Source: Cranoglanis bouderius
Lineage: Eukaryota; Chordata; Actinopteri; Siluriformes; Cranoglanididae
Direction of reading: 5' to 3'
DNA length: 64,000 nucleotides
NCBI GenBank assembly: GCA_023630585.1
Contig: CM042565.1
Coordinates: 14,199,013-14,263,012 of the forward strand
Shown: piece after piece, positions 25,266 through 41,118 of the stretch
Numbering within the stretch: the first letter of the stretch is position 1
How the letters are laid out: the number at the start of each line of letters is the position of its first letter
Made by a program: the position numbers and the translations under genes
Notes under the pieces: generated by a model
Told to the model about the DNA's origin: nothing
Database searches by the model: none
The model's input: only the letters and a program-made list of their open reading frames with translations

Positions 25266-25390
25266 GTCTGTCTAGTAACTGCATATCAATGGCTCAAACC
25301 CCCTCTTCGCCTCATGGCTGCATTACCACCTCGTATGCGCATAGTTTTTCTAATAATTCAACATCGTGTCGTCAATTATTCCTTACATAT
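24605..25390. mobile_element. Nested palindromic (foldback) repeat
   Basis: Inner palindrome: 'GACTCCGGTCCGCTGAATTA' at about 24629 pairs with 'TGATTCAACGGACCGGAGTC' at about 24725-24744, and AATAATGCACACCC (24648) pairs with GGGTGTGCATTATT (24704). Outer palindrome: GTAAGGAATAATTGAC at about 24608 pairs with GTCAATTATTCCTTAC at 25370-25385, and AGCCATTGATATGCA (24943) with TGCATATCAATGGCT (25280). (GA)n at 24961-24986 faces (CT)n at 25217-25262, so these also pair. No transposase. Confidence 0.65.
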
Positions 25391-25893
25391 TTCTGGAAAA
25401 TCAAAATTTTCGGTCATTTTGTTTGTTGTTAAATGTGTGTGCTGTGGTGGACAGTAGGCGAACTTTTGTGGAACTGTGATGCAGTCAAGACCTGACTGGA
25501 ACTACTTTAGCTGTGCATTTCCTGAAAAATAATCGCACACCTCAGAACGTCTGTCAGCCAATCAGAATCGAGACTACAACAGCGCTGTGGTGTGTATGTA
25601 TATGAAGTTAACCTGTCAGACTGTCAGAGCTGCTGTTATAGAAAAAGAAATCAGATTTGACAATTCAACACAGTACTGTGGCTTTTCTTGTGAAACATGA
25701 CTTTGTGAAAGTCGCTACAACTTTTGTCTAAGATGCGGCTGAAGAAATAAAAATGATTTTGGAGATTGTACCCTGGTTCTGGCTACTGAATTACTGAATT
25801 ACTAAAAATCTTTTTTTTTTCTTTAAAAAAAAACAAAAAAAACAACGAATGTCAAAGTTTTTTTCTTGCTATTTCTGCAAATTTAAGGCCTTC

Positions 25894-25932
25894 AACATGA
25901 TTTATTTATTTATTTATTTATTTATTTATTTG
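25894..25932. repeat. (TTTA)n microsatellite
   Basis: About nine tandem ATTT units. Confidence 0.9.
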
Positions 25933-26802
25933 GGTCAGATGTGCAGATGTCCATCCAGCTTTGTATAGTTTTGGTGAAGAGTGGCATCTTCACTCTGAGT
26001 CAAATCTACACCTCGGGGCCTTTAACAACTGTGTCCTCAGATTAAATTTGAGAAAAGAACAATTCCCACACATACAGTATCTATGTAATTAACAAAACTC
26101 CTAGCACAACAACAAATATTTCTTTGAGTGTGTGAACGCTAATAATTCTCCATGTGACAGCTGCCATGGCGGGAAGTCACATCCACGTCCACAGACGCCG
26201 CAGCTTATAATTTATGCATCTCGTCAGGGTGGCTGATTAGGAACTTGGATACGCTTTGACCCGAAGCCGATCTTCGCAGCACCCTCGAGCTGTGTGTAGC
26301 GAGCGACGGGTGGCTGGACAATAGATCCAACAGATTGGGCTTTATGAGCCGCACGGGAAGGGGCGGAGTCAGATAGAGGCAGTTGGCAGACGGGGCTCTT
26401 TATAGGTCATTAGTCAGCGCTACAACTGAGCAAGCTCAGAGGAACCCTTCGAAAACAAACACAGGAAATTAAGTGGGGTGCCGAAGGGTGAGGTCAAGCT
26501 GCCTCTTGACCTGCTTGACCCTGGGGTGTTTGGTGAGGGTGTGAATAGAGACTGGCTCTCTACTGTATGGGTTAGTCTTTCAGTGGTATGTGAGAGGAGA
26601 GTTCTCAAAAGTCCTTGAAACAACCTATAATTCTTTTTTTTTTTTTTTTTTTCAAATTTGCTTTAAGCATACTTTTATCCTGTTACCAGTCTTTGGAACC
26701 TGATACAAATCCAGTGTAAAAAAAACAGAACTCACAATAGAACTCAGAGAGAATTGGATCAGGGTTTGTGTCAATATCAAGCTATAAATGCTATAATAAT
26801 AA

Positions 26803-26964
26803 CGCACGGTGGCTTAGTTGTTAGCACGTTTGCCTCACACCTCCAAGGTCGAGGGATCGATTCCCCCCGTAGTTTGCATGTTCTCCCTGTGCGTCGGGGG
26901 TTTCCTCCGGGTACTCCGGTTTCCTCCCCCAGTCCAAAGACATGCATTGTAGGCTGATTGGCAT
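26803..26964 (+). repeat. 5' half of a B-family tRNA-derived SINE
   Basis: The tRNA-like head CACGGTGGCTTAGTTGTTAG (A box) and GGTCGAGGGATCGATTCCC (B box) are followed by 'GTTTGCATGTTCTCCCTG', 'TTTCCTCCCCCAGTCCAAAG' and 'ACATGCATTGTAGGCTGATT'. It then stops; the L2-like/(GGAT)n 3' half is absent. Confidence 0.8.
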
Positions 26965-26999
26965 GTTCAAATGCTCATGATCACATTTTGTTCCACATA

Positions 27000-27260
27000 A
27001 TGGTTTAGAGAACGTTCCCGTAAATTTTACATAACCTTACAGTAACCCATGATGGTTCAGAAAATGTTCCCCTAACAATCTGGCAACCTTTAAATGATTT
27101 GAACCTCTCTGGAACCTTTCAGTAACCCATAATGGTTCTGAAAATGTTCCCCTAACATCCCCATAACTTTTAAATAACCTTATGGTAACCCATGATAGTC
27201 CAGAGAATGTTCTTCTAACATTCTGCTAACCTTTGCGCGAGCCTGCAGCGGTTCGGAAAA
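27000..27260. repeat. Degenerate tandem repeat of GGTTCAGAAAATGTTCCCCTAA-type units
   Basis: 'GGTT-AGA-AA-GTTCCC-TAA' and 'CAGTAACCCATGATGGTT' recur four times with spacing between about 53 and 78 bp. The units are unequal in length, so it is an old array. Confidence 0.7.
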
Positions 27261-27269
27261 TGTTGTGTT

Positions 27270-31610
<4,341 letters not shown>

Positions 31611-31617
31611 TGTGTAA

Positions 31618-31809
31618 ACATTTACTGCATTTGGCAGACACCCTTATCCAGAGCAACTTACATTTGTTTCATTTATACATCTGAGCAGTTGAGGGTTAAG
31701 GGCCTTGCTCAAGGGCCCAACAGCGGCAGCTTGGCGGTACTGGGATTTGAACTCACGACCAGCCGATCAGTAGCCCAACATCTTAACCGCTGAGCTACCA
31801 CTGCCGCTG
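31618..31809 (-). repeat. Near-complete A-family tRNA-derived SINE
   Basis: On the minus strand: head 'GCGGCAGTGGTAGCTCAGCG' (A box TAGCTCAGCGG), B box GGTCGTGAGTTCAAATCCC, the conserved TTGAGCAAGGCCC and TTAACCCTCAACTGCTCAG, and tail 'GGATAAGGGTGTCTGCCAAATG'. It is the best-preserved copy of this family in the window. Confidence 0.85.
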
Positions 31810-31875
31810 TCAAGTGAACCAGTGGTAATAAATACATCAGTCACATGATGACAAAAAGATGGACACCCAGGTTTG

Positions 31876-32085
31876 TTCGTTCATTCATCTTGAGGAACCA
31901 TTTTATCCTCATCACAGTCATGGTGAATCTGGATCTCTGGGTACAAGGTGGGAATACACACCTAGGGGCAATTTAGCATTGCGTCGACCTACTGGCATGT
32001 TTTGGAAGGTGGGAGGAAACCAGAGCACCCAGAGGAAACCCAAGTGTTTATTGGGAGATGGTGTGAACCTCCTGGGATTGAAACT
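31876..32085 (-). repeat. Diverged B-family/L2-tail-type repeat
   Basis: 'TTTTGGAAGGTGGGAGGAAACCAGAG' (in pieces), 'GAGGAAACCCAAG' and 'GGGCAATTTAGCATT' follow the order of the 11363 element. Much more diverged; the (ATTC)-type edge is at 31876. Confidence 0.5.
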
Positions 32086-32406
32086 ACCAGGAACTCTGGA
32101 ATCTCTAGAACCCATAAGGGTTTGTTTGACAGTCCCTTATGTTCTGTGTAGAACCCAACAACAGAGTGGTTCCCTATACCAAACTAGAACCCTTTTGCAG
32201 ACCAAGTACTTTATTCCTAATGGTGTAGAAGTGCACCAATATGGATTAGTCATGTAGGAACCCCCCCACATGATAGCATTAACTAGTTGAATGTTAACAA
32301 ATCAGCGGGGTGTGCTGTTGTAGGAAAATAATCAACGGCAGGCCTAACACGAAACAGAGTTAGTTATGACCCTGAAGTTGATTATTTAGTGTAAAACAAC
32401 ATATCA

Positions 32407-32407
<1 letters not shown>

Positions 32408-32485
<78 letters not shown>
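32408..32485. repeat. (AT)n microsatellite
   Basis: About 76 bp of pure AT dinucleotide. Confidence 0.95.
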
Positions 32486-32489
<4 letters not shown>

Positions 32490-33054
32490 GAACATACTTT
32501 TTATCCATTTGTAGTTGCATTTGAGGTTTCTTTTCTTTCCTGTTCTTGAGATCTGCACACCTCTTGCTTCGCCGCCTACTGTGTCTGAGAAAGGTTACAT
32601 ATTTGCATATTGTAACCTGAGGCTGCAGAGCTTTTGTCTTCGAATCACTTCGATGGATTTCCTGCCTTTTTCATGCACTGAAGTGAGGCAAAGGGCAGAA
32701 ATTTCTCAGATTGTGAAGACACGGCAGGATTATTGTGAACTATGATCCCTGATACATTCACGAACGCGTGATGGTGTGGTGAAATAAAAAAAGCTACGTC
32801 GGCATGAACTGCTCCACATGCCCCTCGTTGCTCGAACTCGTTATTCGTTATTTTTAATTACTTAACACACATTCGTGACCTAAGCGTGTTAAACGGATCA
32901 CGGCGTGCGCCACCAGATGATCGTGTGTGTTTATTAAATGAACATCTGCGAGTAATGAAGTGCAATTATGATGACTCAACACTCTGATGAGCACTTAACA
33001 GTCTGATCTCTTCTCTGCACTTGGAAAAATAAAGAAAGTCTTCAGAGAGATATT

Positions 33055-33080
33055 GAGAGAGAGAGAGAGAGAGAGAGAGG
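33055..33080. repeat. (GA)n microsatellite
   Basis: Pure GA run. Confidence 0.9.
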
Positions 33081-33164
33081 TGTGAAGTGATAAAAGTGTT
33101 ATTGATTTTAATCTGTGCAAACACATTACAAGTTGATGACTAAAGAGTAGCCAGGATCGAGACC

Positions 33165-33242
33165 TCTTTTCTTTTCTTTTCTTTTCTTTTCTTTTCTTTT
33201 CTTGATTTCTTTAATTTCTCCACGCTTTGTTCTGCAACCTGC

Positions 33243-33282
<40 letters not shown>

Positions 33283-33495
33283 TTTTCCCTTCAGCATTTC
33301 TTGATTTATTGCATTAATCTCTCTATCCTTTGTTTGTCATCCTCCTTTTCTTTCTTTCTTTCTTTTTTTCTTTCTTTCTTTCTTTCTTTATTTATTTATT
33401 TATTTATTTTTTTTATTTTTTTTCTTCCCTTCATCATATCCTGATATCTTTGATTAATCACATCATCCTTTGTTTCTGATCATCCTTTTTCTCTT

Positions 33496-33526
<31 letters not shown>

Positions 33527-33595
33527 TTTTCTTTCTTTCTTTCTTTCATCATTTCTTGATTTCTTTCATTAATCTCTATAATGTTTGTCCTCCTA

Positions 33596-33666
<71 letters not shown>

Positions 33667-33731
33667 TTATCCCTTCATCATATCCTGATTTCTTTAATCA
33701 CATCATCCTTTGTTTCTGATCATCTTTTTTC

Positions 33732-33775
<44 letters not shown>

Positions 33776-33885
33776 TTTTATTTCTTTCTTTCATGCCTTC
33801 ATTATTTCTTGATTTCATTCATTAATTGCATCATCTTTTGTTCATCCTCCTTTTTCTTTCCTTCTTTCTTTCTCTCTTTCTAATC
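33165..33885. repeat. TTTC/TTTTC microsatellite array with a dimeric higher-order repeat
   Basis: Six non-TTTC spacers separate the (TTTC)n blocks. Those at about 33428 and 33671 share 'CATATCCTGAT' and 'CACATCATCCTTTGTTTCTG'. Those at about 33294, 33547 and 33794 share 'TTTCTTGATT' and 'CATTAAT'. Spacing between like copies is about 245-253 bp, so the unit is a dimer. Confidence 0.8.
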
Positions 33886-34192
33886 TGCTGAAATTGCTCT
33901 ACACGTATAAAAGGTACGTTCACAGCGAGGTGTAAATGTTGTGTTCTGATAGATGGTGCAGCTCAGTTTTGTAACACAGCAGGTCGTTATTCCCTCCATT
34001 CCTCATGCTCTCTCATTAGGGCGTGTGGCTGGTTTGACTGTGTGACACTCTGAGTCAGCGACTGCTCTAGAAAGAGTTCATTATGGTTTTCCAGAGGGCC
34101 GGCTGTCATTCAGTGTGTCACATGGAAAGGGCTGCGTTAATCAGGTGCAGACCCCAGCTTATAGGGGTTAAAATATGTGTGAACGCTCGGCT

Positions 34193-34640
34193 CGCTGCTG
34201 GTTAGACAGAGCTGTGGTGCTGAGGTAGTGCTGTGACTCTGAGGCAGGGCTGTGTTGAGCTGTGAATCTGAGGCAGAGCTGTGACTCTGAGGCGGGGCTG
34301 TGTTGCTGAGCTGTGACTCTGAGGCGGGGCTGTGTTGCTGAGCTGTGACTCTGAGGCTGAGCTGTGACTCTGAGGCTGAGCTGTGATGCCGAGGCGGGGC
34401 TGTGATGCCGAGCCAGGGCTGTGACTCTGAGGCTGAGCTGTGACTCTGAGGCGGAGCTGTGATGCCGAGGCGGAGCTGCGATGCCGAGGCGGGGCTGCGA
34501 TGCCGAGCCAGGGCTGTGACTCTGAGGCTGAGCTGTGATGCCGAGGTGGAGCTGTGACTCTGAGGCGGAGCTGTGACTCTGAGGCGGGGCTGTGATGCCA
34601 GGCGGGGCTGTGATGCTGAGGCAGAGCTGTGAGTCTCTGA
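34193..34640. repeat. 19-bp GC-rich minisatellite
   Basis: Over twenty units of CTGTGACTCTGAGGC(T/G)GAG and the variant CTGTGATGCCGAGGCGGGG. Because 19 is not a multiple of 3, all frames are cycled, and the absence of stops gives a spurious 172-codon frame on the minus strand. Confidence 0.92.
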
Positions 34641-34697
34641 ATGGAAACACTGATGACAGCTTCTTAAAGATCATTAATGACCTCATCTAATATGGCT

Positions 34698-35026
34698 GCT
34701 TCCTCTCTGTCTCTCTCTCTCTCTGTCTCTCTGTCTGTCTGTCTCTCTTTATGTCTTTCTCCTTTGCATTCTCTCTCACTCTGTGTCTCTCTTTCTCACT
34801 CTCTACCTCTCTCTTAGAATCTCTGTCTCTCACACTCTGTCTGTCTCTCTCTCTCACACACACTCTATCTCTGTCTCTTTCTGTATATCTGTCTGTCATT
34901 CTCTCTCTATCTCTTTCTCTGTATCTGTCTGTCACTCTCTGTATCTGTGTATCTATCTGTCTGTCTGTCTGTCTGTCTCTCACACACTCTCTCTATCTCT
35001 TCCTCTGTGACTTTCTCTCTCTTTCA

Positions 35027-35058
<32 letters not shown>
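34698..35058. repeat. CT-rich simple repeat
   Basis: Mixed (CT)n, (CTGT)n, (CTAT)n and short (CA)n runs. Strongly pyrimidine-biased on the plus strand. Confidence 0.9.
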
Positions 35059-35059
<1 letters not shown>

Positions 35060-35060
<1 letters not shown>

Positions 35061-36980
35061 GGTGTTGTCACTGCGGTAATTAATATGCATTAGTCGACTG
35101 TGTAATTTGGTGCGGTTTGTTTTCAGTGGACAAATATAAATCATGTCATGGTGAGGGAAGGAGGATGGCGGGATGGATGGATGTTAAAGGGGGGATGGGG
35201 GAAGTACTTTGAGAAACTAGCTGTCGAGTCCATCTCTTTGATAAGGACACACGCTAATTTTGTGTGCTAGGAGAGGATTGAGATAGATTATTGGTGCTGT
35301 GCATCCTTCAGCTCCAGCACTGACAGCATAGCGACGTTTCATTAGCGCTTATCGTCTCGCAGCCCAGGATTTGAAAAGCTTCAGATGGTTCATTTTGCAA
35401 TTTACTGATACTGTCGCCAGCGCCTCTCTTTTCTCAGGTGGCTTCTTTGCTCTGTATTATGGAAAATCTCCATTGGAGGAGCATTCATCTGCTTTTTGAA
35501 TGGGCTCCTTTCAATAGATACACCCCTGAGCAGCAAGCAAATGATGCTTTGCTGTAATCGTACCTTGACAAAGTGCCTTCCTTCTTCTTCGCTGCTCAGT
35601 CTTTAGTTAATGTAGATTTATTATGTAACCCACCTCTAAGGCATTTTCTCTCCATTTTCATCTTTCAGTATTAGCACAGATATGCTACTCTGGCCCTGAA
35701 TAGTAAGACTTGCAATAAATACATAAATAATCACCAGGAACACTGCCCAGGCTGGGGACAAACCATTTTGAATAAGACTTCCCAAGCAAACAGACCAAAC
35801 AAACCTATGAAATATAAACATCTGTAACCTACAATCGAACTCTCAACATTGTTTGCACATAGTAAGGTTTTTTTGGGGGCGCATGGCTAATGCGACATCT
35901 TAGCAAACTTGTACAGATAAAAGTAACGAATAACCAGAGATCCTCTACCCACTTACCATGAAAATGCAGCAGACTAAAACATTTTGCAAAATAAGGGGAA
36001 TATTAGCTTGTCTGATGAGTTGGAAACGATGCATAAGCCTAGAATGGATGTGTAGGTACTACAAGCCGTTTCTTCTAGAGCCCAGGACGGTTTCCCTGGT
36101 TGTGACAGCGAGGCTGTACATCAGTGTAACTGAAAGGCTACGAGTTAAAACCTGCTTTTCATAATGCATTCAATTATCCCAAATCGTTTCAGTTTAGTCC
36201 GATGAGCACCTTTTGTACAATGCCGCAAGCCCTTTTGGACCTGCATGATGTATAAAGCGTTCAAAGTGCAATCATGGTGCACGGCACAGTGGGTTTACTT
36301 AAGGAGGTGTGCGTTCGCTAAGTGCCAGAATGTCTTATTCAAGCACATAATCGTCTTTATAGCCGAGTTCATCAACGCACGTCAATGCCGAACTTTGATT
36401 TTCTTCTTACACTCGTTCTGTTCTCATCATCTTTCTGTCCTTGTAGTTTTATTGCTGCAGGATGGATGATTGCGATACAAACACACCACGTCAGCAATGC
36501 TATGCAATGCTATTAGCTATCACTTTTCAACTGACTAAGCTCAAAACCACTTGCATACAGATTGACGACGTTGTCCTTCGGCTGATTCGCGATTTTTGTG
36601 CGTATACAGTATGTGCGCATCATTTTCATCTGTTCAAAGCCCCATGTGTAGTGTAGGTTTATGGTGGACCCAGCTGGTGTCTCCAGGCCAGATGGGAACG
36701 TCCCTGACCTGAGCTCCATCTGTCTCTTGGGAGCCTGCAGTCATCCGATCTGATCCCACTCAGCAGGCTCATAATGCAGGGGCAAAAGTCCTAAATTAAA
36801 CCCTGACACAGTCTTAAATCACTAACTGCCAGAAGCTTCTGTCTAAAAACTCAGAACATTCGATGATCCATTGACTCAATCTTTCTTTTTAAAATTTTTA
36901 GTAGAAGTTATTTTTAAAGTTTCAAGTATGTCTTGGACAACTCCCCCAGTTATCCTATGTAAGGGCTGGTCAGAGCGGAG
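35060..36980. other. Intronic sequence without a recognised gene
   Basis: No repeats recognised apart from GGATGGAT at about 35170. The 35280-35580 part is discussed as a possible regulatory element. Confidence 0.4.
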
Positions 36981-36984
36981 TTAT

Positions 36985-37050
36985 TTTTCATGTTCTCCCC
37001 ATGCCATTCGTGGGTTTCCTCTGTGTTCTCAGGTTTCCTCCCACCTCCCC
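36985..37050 (+). repeat. B-family SINE fragment
   Basis: 'CATGTTCTCCCCATGCCATT', 'GTGGGTTTCCTCTGTGTTCT' and 'CAGGTTTCCTCCCACC' match the middle of the B-family element in the same order. Confidence 0.5.
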
Positions 37051-37551
37051 AAAACATACCTTTGACTATGCTAAAGGGTGAAGCATTTTCCCATGCCTCC
37101 ACACAAATAAAACATTTTTTAAAAGGTGATTTCCGAGGGGAAAAAAGCGTATGTTGCTGGGATTTCATTCTGCTCTGACTGAGGATGTGCTGCTGAATAT
37201 ATTTCTGAAGATTCACTCTTGGCAGTCTACTGCCTGCAATGTAAGTGAGTTGTGCCTGGGCAGCTACGGGCCAGCGTGTCCGTTTAAGGCCTGGTCTAAC
37301 TCAGTAAACCTGTCAGGCATAATCAGGCCCATGCCACACTGTATCCGTGGTAACATTTAAATGCTGCCACTCGTGCCAGGGAACATGTGGCTGACTGCCA
37401 AGGTAATGTTCGATCTTTGGACTAGGTTTCATTCACTGAAAAGAATGAACAAAATAAAGAGACACAACCAAACCGGTGCCAGGTTTCAGCCACAAACCTG
37501 TTTTCAGTGCCCAGCTGAAATATGGACAAATATGGAAATATATAAATAAAT

Positions 37552-37973
37552 CAGTCTGTACAGGATTTCGTGGACTTTTTTTTTTGTGATTGTTGCGGCT
37601 AAAAATGCTTGACTTTGCTGCGTTTTTTTTTTTTTTTTTTTTTCAAAATTTGCGATTTTTTTTGTGCTTTTTTGCAGAAAGCTACTTGAATTGGTAAAAT
37701 TGCAATTGCACAAAATTGTTTTGCACGGTCTTTGGCAGTGATGTTTGTTGGTAAATGAGACCTTTAAGCTGTACTCATGTTCGACGCACGCGAATCGAAG
37801 AGGGCTTTGGCTGAATGCGCGTTGTGATGACGTCACATGACACGTCTTGGCCAAGATCTGCGGAAAATCTGCGGTAATTTTGAAAAATTGCAAACTCCTC
37901 CGAATATTGCGGAGTTTGCTTGACTTTGTGTTCATTTCTGCGATCGCAAAATCACGAAATCCTGGCGGGACTG
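37552..37973. mobile_element. Miniature inverted-repeat element, copy 1 (422 bp)
   Basis: The left end CAGTCTGTACAGGATTTCGT and the reverse complement of the right end CAGTCCCGCCAGGATTTCGT form a terminal inverted repeat. ATAAAT flanks both sides (37546-37551 and 37974-37979), a candidate target duplication. The interior contains GACGTCA and 'CAAACTCC--CGAATATTGCGGAG'. No transposase. It shares ends and interior with the copy at 56046-56392, which lies in reverse. Confidence 0.8.
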
Positions 37974-37979
37974 ATAAAT

Positions 37980-40350
37980 GTAGATTTTTATGCAGTAGGG
38001 TCCATTACCAAGAACTGTTTTGTTTTTAAATCACATAGATGTCATTCAGTTGGTAACATGTACAGTCCATAGACTTTGTTTGTCATCTCTTAAAAAAAAA
38101 AAAACACCTAATAATTATTAGTTAGTATGGTCCTCAATTTCTTAATACAGAATCCACAATATAATATGCATCCCTACTCCTTTTAGGTAAATGGAACATG
38201 TTTGTTTTTTTTTTGCTTTTCCTTACATTGTTTTACCAGATTTATTCTGCATTTCTAAACTATAATCACTAAAGATGAACCCAATCCAAGAAGAACTTTT
38301 TTGGGCTGGAAACTCTTCAAGACAAGAAAGCCGTTGATGAAATAACAAGACATATGGTAATGGTTTTGGCCTCGTTTGAAAGAAATCTGTTACCACCGGG
38401 TGAGGTGAATGTGAAGAGCAGACTGGTAGAATCTGTCTCTCTTTTCACTCTTCTTTCTAAGCTTCAGCAGGGGGCTTAGACTTGAAGCAATACCAGACCT
38501 TAAATGACTGACTGTGAACTCAATCAGTTTAGATTGCTGATCCATACAAAGTTGGACAATAGCACGGCCAGACGGCGTGTTTGCCAGTCAATGCCCATTC
38601 CTTGTTCCCTCCAGAGCCACCAACCTTCTGTTCTGTCTATGTAGCACCAAAGGAGAAGAACTAATCCTCGCCACAGGCCATTGGTTAAAACCTTTACCAA
38701 TGCCACCACTCAGAGCTCCAAGCTGGAAATCGCCCAATCCCAGCTTGAGGCTTGGGTCCGTCCCAGCCATGTCACAGGACGGTAAACAAAATGGCTAATT
38801 ATGTAAGGAAGACTAATGGAAAAACTCTGCTGGACAAATATCAACAGGCTCAGAGGCATAATACCTTGGCAGTGCATTGACAAGGAACTATCTTAGCTTT
38901 ATAGCTTATATTTGCAGACGGAAAGAAAAAGCCATGTCTGGCTTTCAGTGACCTCCAGAACTGAATTTTTTGAGCATTCACCACTCCAGCACTTCACTTT
39001 TGATTGTATTGCCACAAAGGGTCCTATTAAATTGTCACATCTCCGTTCTTATATTTACTGCAATCCTCTGGCTGATGTGAATTATACCACAGTGACATTG
39101 TTTGAAATTGTTTCGGCCATCATATGACATCATCAGCCCTCATATAGATTCAATACCTATATCCTACTCTACATTTTACTTCTGTTAGAGCATTTTGACA
39201 CTTGGCTGGAACACGAATCCAAACGCAGGACCGATTCTTGGCTCTTTTAGGGGAGGGGCTTATAATCGCGGGTTTGAATTTCTTCAGAACCGTTGATCAG
39301 TTGCGCAATCTGTTTTTGTTATTTTCCTTTGGTGCCAGCACTCAAGTGGCAAAGAACAGCAATTTTTGGATGCACGGCATATCATCGTGCAGAAATACCT
39401 GCAAGCAAGGAGCCATTCTTATATAAGGAGCTTTTTAGCCATGCAGGAAGGCAAGAGATGTGTGTGTTTGTATTTTTTATTTTTTATTTTTGCAATATTC
39501 TCTATGTACTATAACGGTGCTGTTCGCATAGTTGTAGAAAAACAATTCAGAGTTTTTATGAATTGTGGCCATTTGCATTTAAATAAGTTCTTTGCTTCAT
39601 CGATCATCGATATGGTATTCCGTTTACTCCTCTGACCATAACAACCCTTCCCCCGCCCTCACAATACTTGGAACAGGAAGTATTGTGACAAGTTGAACCA
39701 ATCACGATACTCGTTGTGCAAGCCCCAGATCACCATTTTCAAGAGGACCAGGAACCCATTCTCTGAATCGCTCCAGGGATCTAAAAGGCTGATACTGTTG
39801 GGGTCATAAGTGAGGGATCGAGGGTTCCGCCAGAGGGGCAAATCAAAGATCCATTTTGGGTGCTACATTTAACCTTTAAGATGCTTAGTGCAAATTGTCA
39901 TTAAAATTCATAGCTTGGGACAGATCACAAGCATCTACAGAATCCAGGTTCATATTAAAACTAGGTACTAGGGGAACTACTGCACTTCGGTTTACAATAA
40001 GGTGTGGAAAACAGCAAGCAAACAGGAGCGTTCTGTAACCAGCACTCCTTAAATGGAAGATCTGTTAATTGAGGACAGCAACGTCTTTGTGTCTTTTCGT
40101 GAGCGATTGACAAGGACAGGCAGACAGGTTGGCGGAAAGAAAGAGCAAGACATGGAGACAGAGCAGAGAGTAGCCCACCATGGGAAGACATCAAGGGACA
40201 GCTTAGCAGGAACAGGATGCGTGTACATGGATGTCCAGTGAAATGCACAGAGGAAGCAGGATTCCATACACACCGATAACATCAGAGTGTGTGATTGGCT
40301 GTTGGCACACCCAGAGGACGCTTGAAAGAGAATGTGTAAATCACCCGTCT
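37980..40350. other. Intronic sequence without a recognised gene
   Basis: No repeat or coding signal could be assigned; open frames of 60-95 codons show no motifs. Confidence 0.4.

Positions 40351-40418
<68 letters not shown>
40351..40418. repeat. (GT)n microsatellite
   Basis: About 33 GT units. Two more dinucleotide runs follow: (TG)n at 40520-40552 and (AC)n at 40679-40709. Confidence 0.95.
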
Positions 40419-40518
40419 AGGTTAATAGGACGAGGGGGTCCACAGTGATGAAGTTGTTGAGATAAGCTGGTGGCTAAAGTGGAAGTCGCAGAGTGTCATT
40501 GTATGTGTTGTGTGTGCA

Positions 40519-40554
<36 letters not shown>

Positions 40555-40914
40555 GAGCAAAAGAATCAATAAGAGAGTGGAGCGGAGCGGTAACCATGGT
40601 GACACAGCCCATAATGAAGAGATAAAAGAGATATGATGATATCAAAGGGCAGATAGAGGGAAGAGCTTGATGACTTCACAACACACACACACACACACAC
40701 ACACACACGATAGATTTTTTTCAAAGCTCCATGTACCTAGCATGTAGTAATAGGCATGAGTACTCATACTCGTAAGTGCCAACTTTAGCAACACAATAAA
40801 TGAATAAATAAGTGTTTCTGTTAAGATTTTCGGCATCGTTAAGACTTCCCTGAGGTGGTCTGTTCAATCCTGTGAGCATACGCGCTGATATAGAAGCGTT
40901 CCCATTGGCTGCAG

Positions 40915-41118
40915 CCTGTCGACGAAAATAAAGAGGGATTTTGGTAGAATTTTTAGTTTTTATTCTACATTTTAGTCTCGTCTTTTTTTTCATCAACAAT
41001 ATCGCATGTTGATATAGTCACAGTTAGTGTTTAATGTTAGTGTCTCATCTAAGTCATGGAAGAAAAGGTCGTCGAGGAACATTTTTCATCGTCGTTTTCG
41101 TTGACGAAAATAACACTA
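40915..41118. repeat. Probable transposon-derived repeat with TCGTCAACGAAAA ends
   Basis: It runs from 'CTGTCGACGAAAATAAAG' to 'CGTTTTCGTTGACGAAAATA' + ACACTAG. CGTCGTTTTCGTTGACGAAAA is itself palindromic. I recall such ends from abundant fish interspersed repeats; the exact family is not known to me. Confidence 0.4.

Noticed and set aside
26803..26880. tRNA gene look-alike (A and B boxes)
   Set aside because: It is the head of a SINE; no cloverleaf with a paired acceptor stem follows.
34168..34686. 172-codon open frame on the minus strand
   Set aside because: It is entirely the 19-bp minisatellite; the period cycles through all frames and no domain is present.
37504..37935. 143-codon minus-strand frame
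   Set aside because: It lies mostly inside a miniature inverted-repeat element and crosses its T homopolymer.
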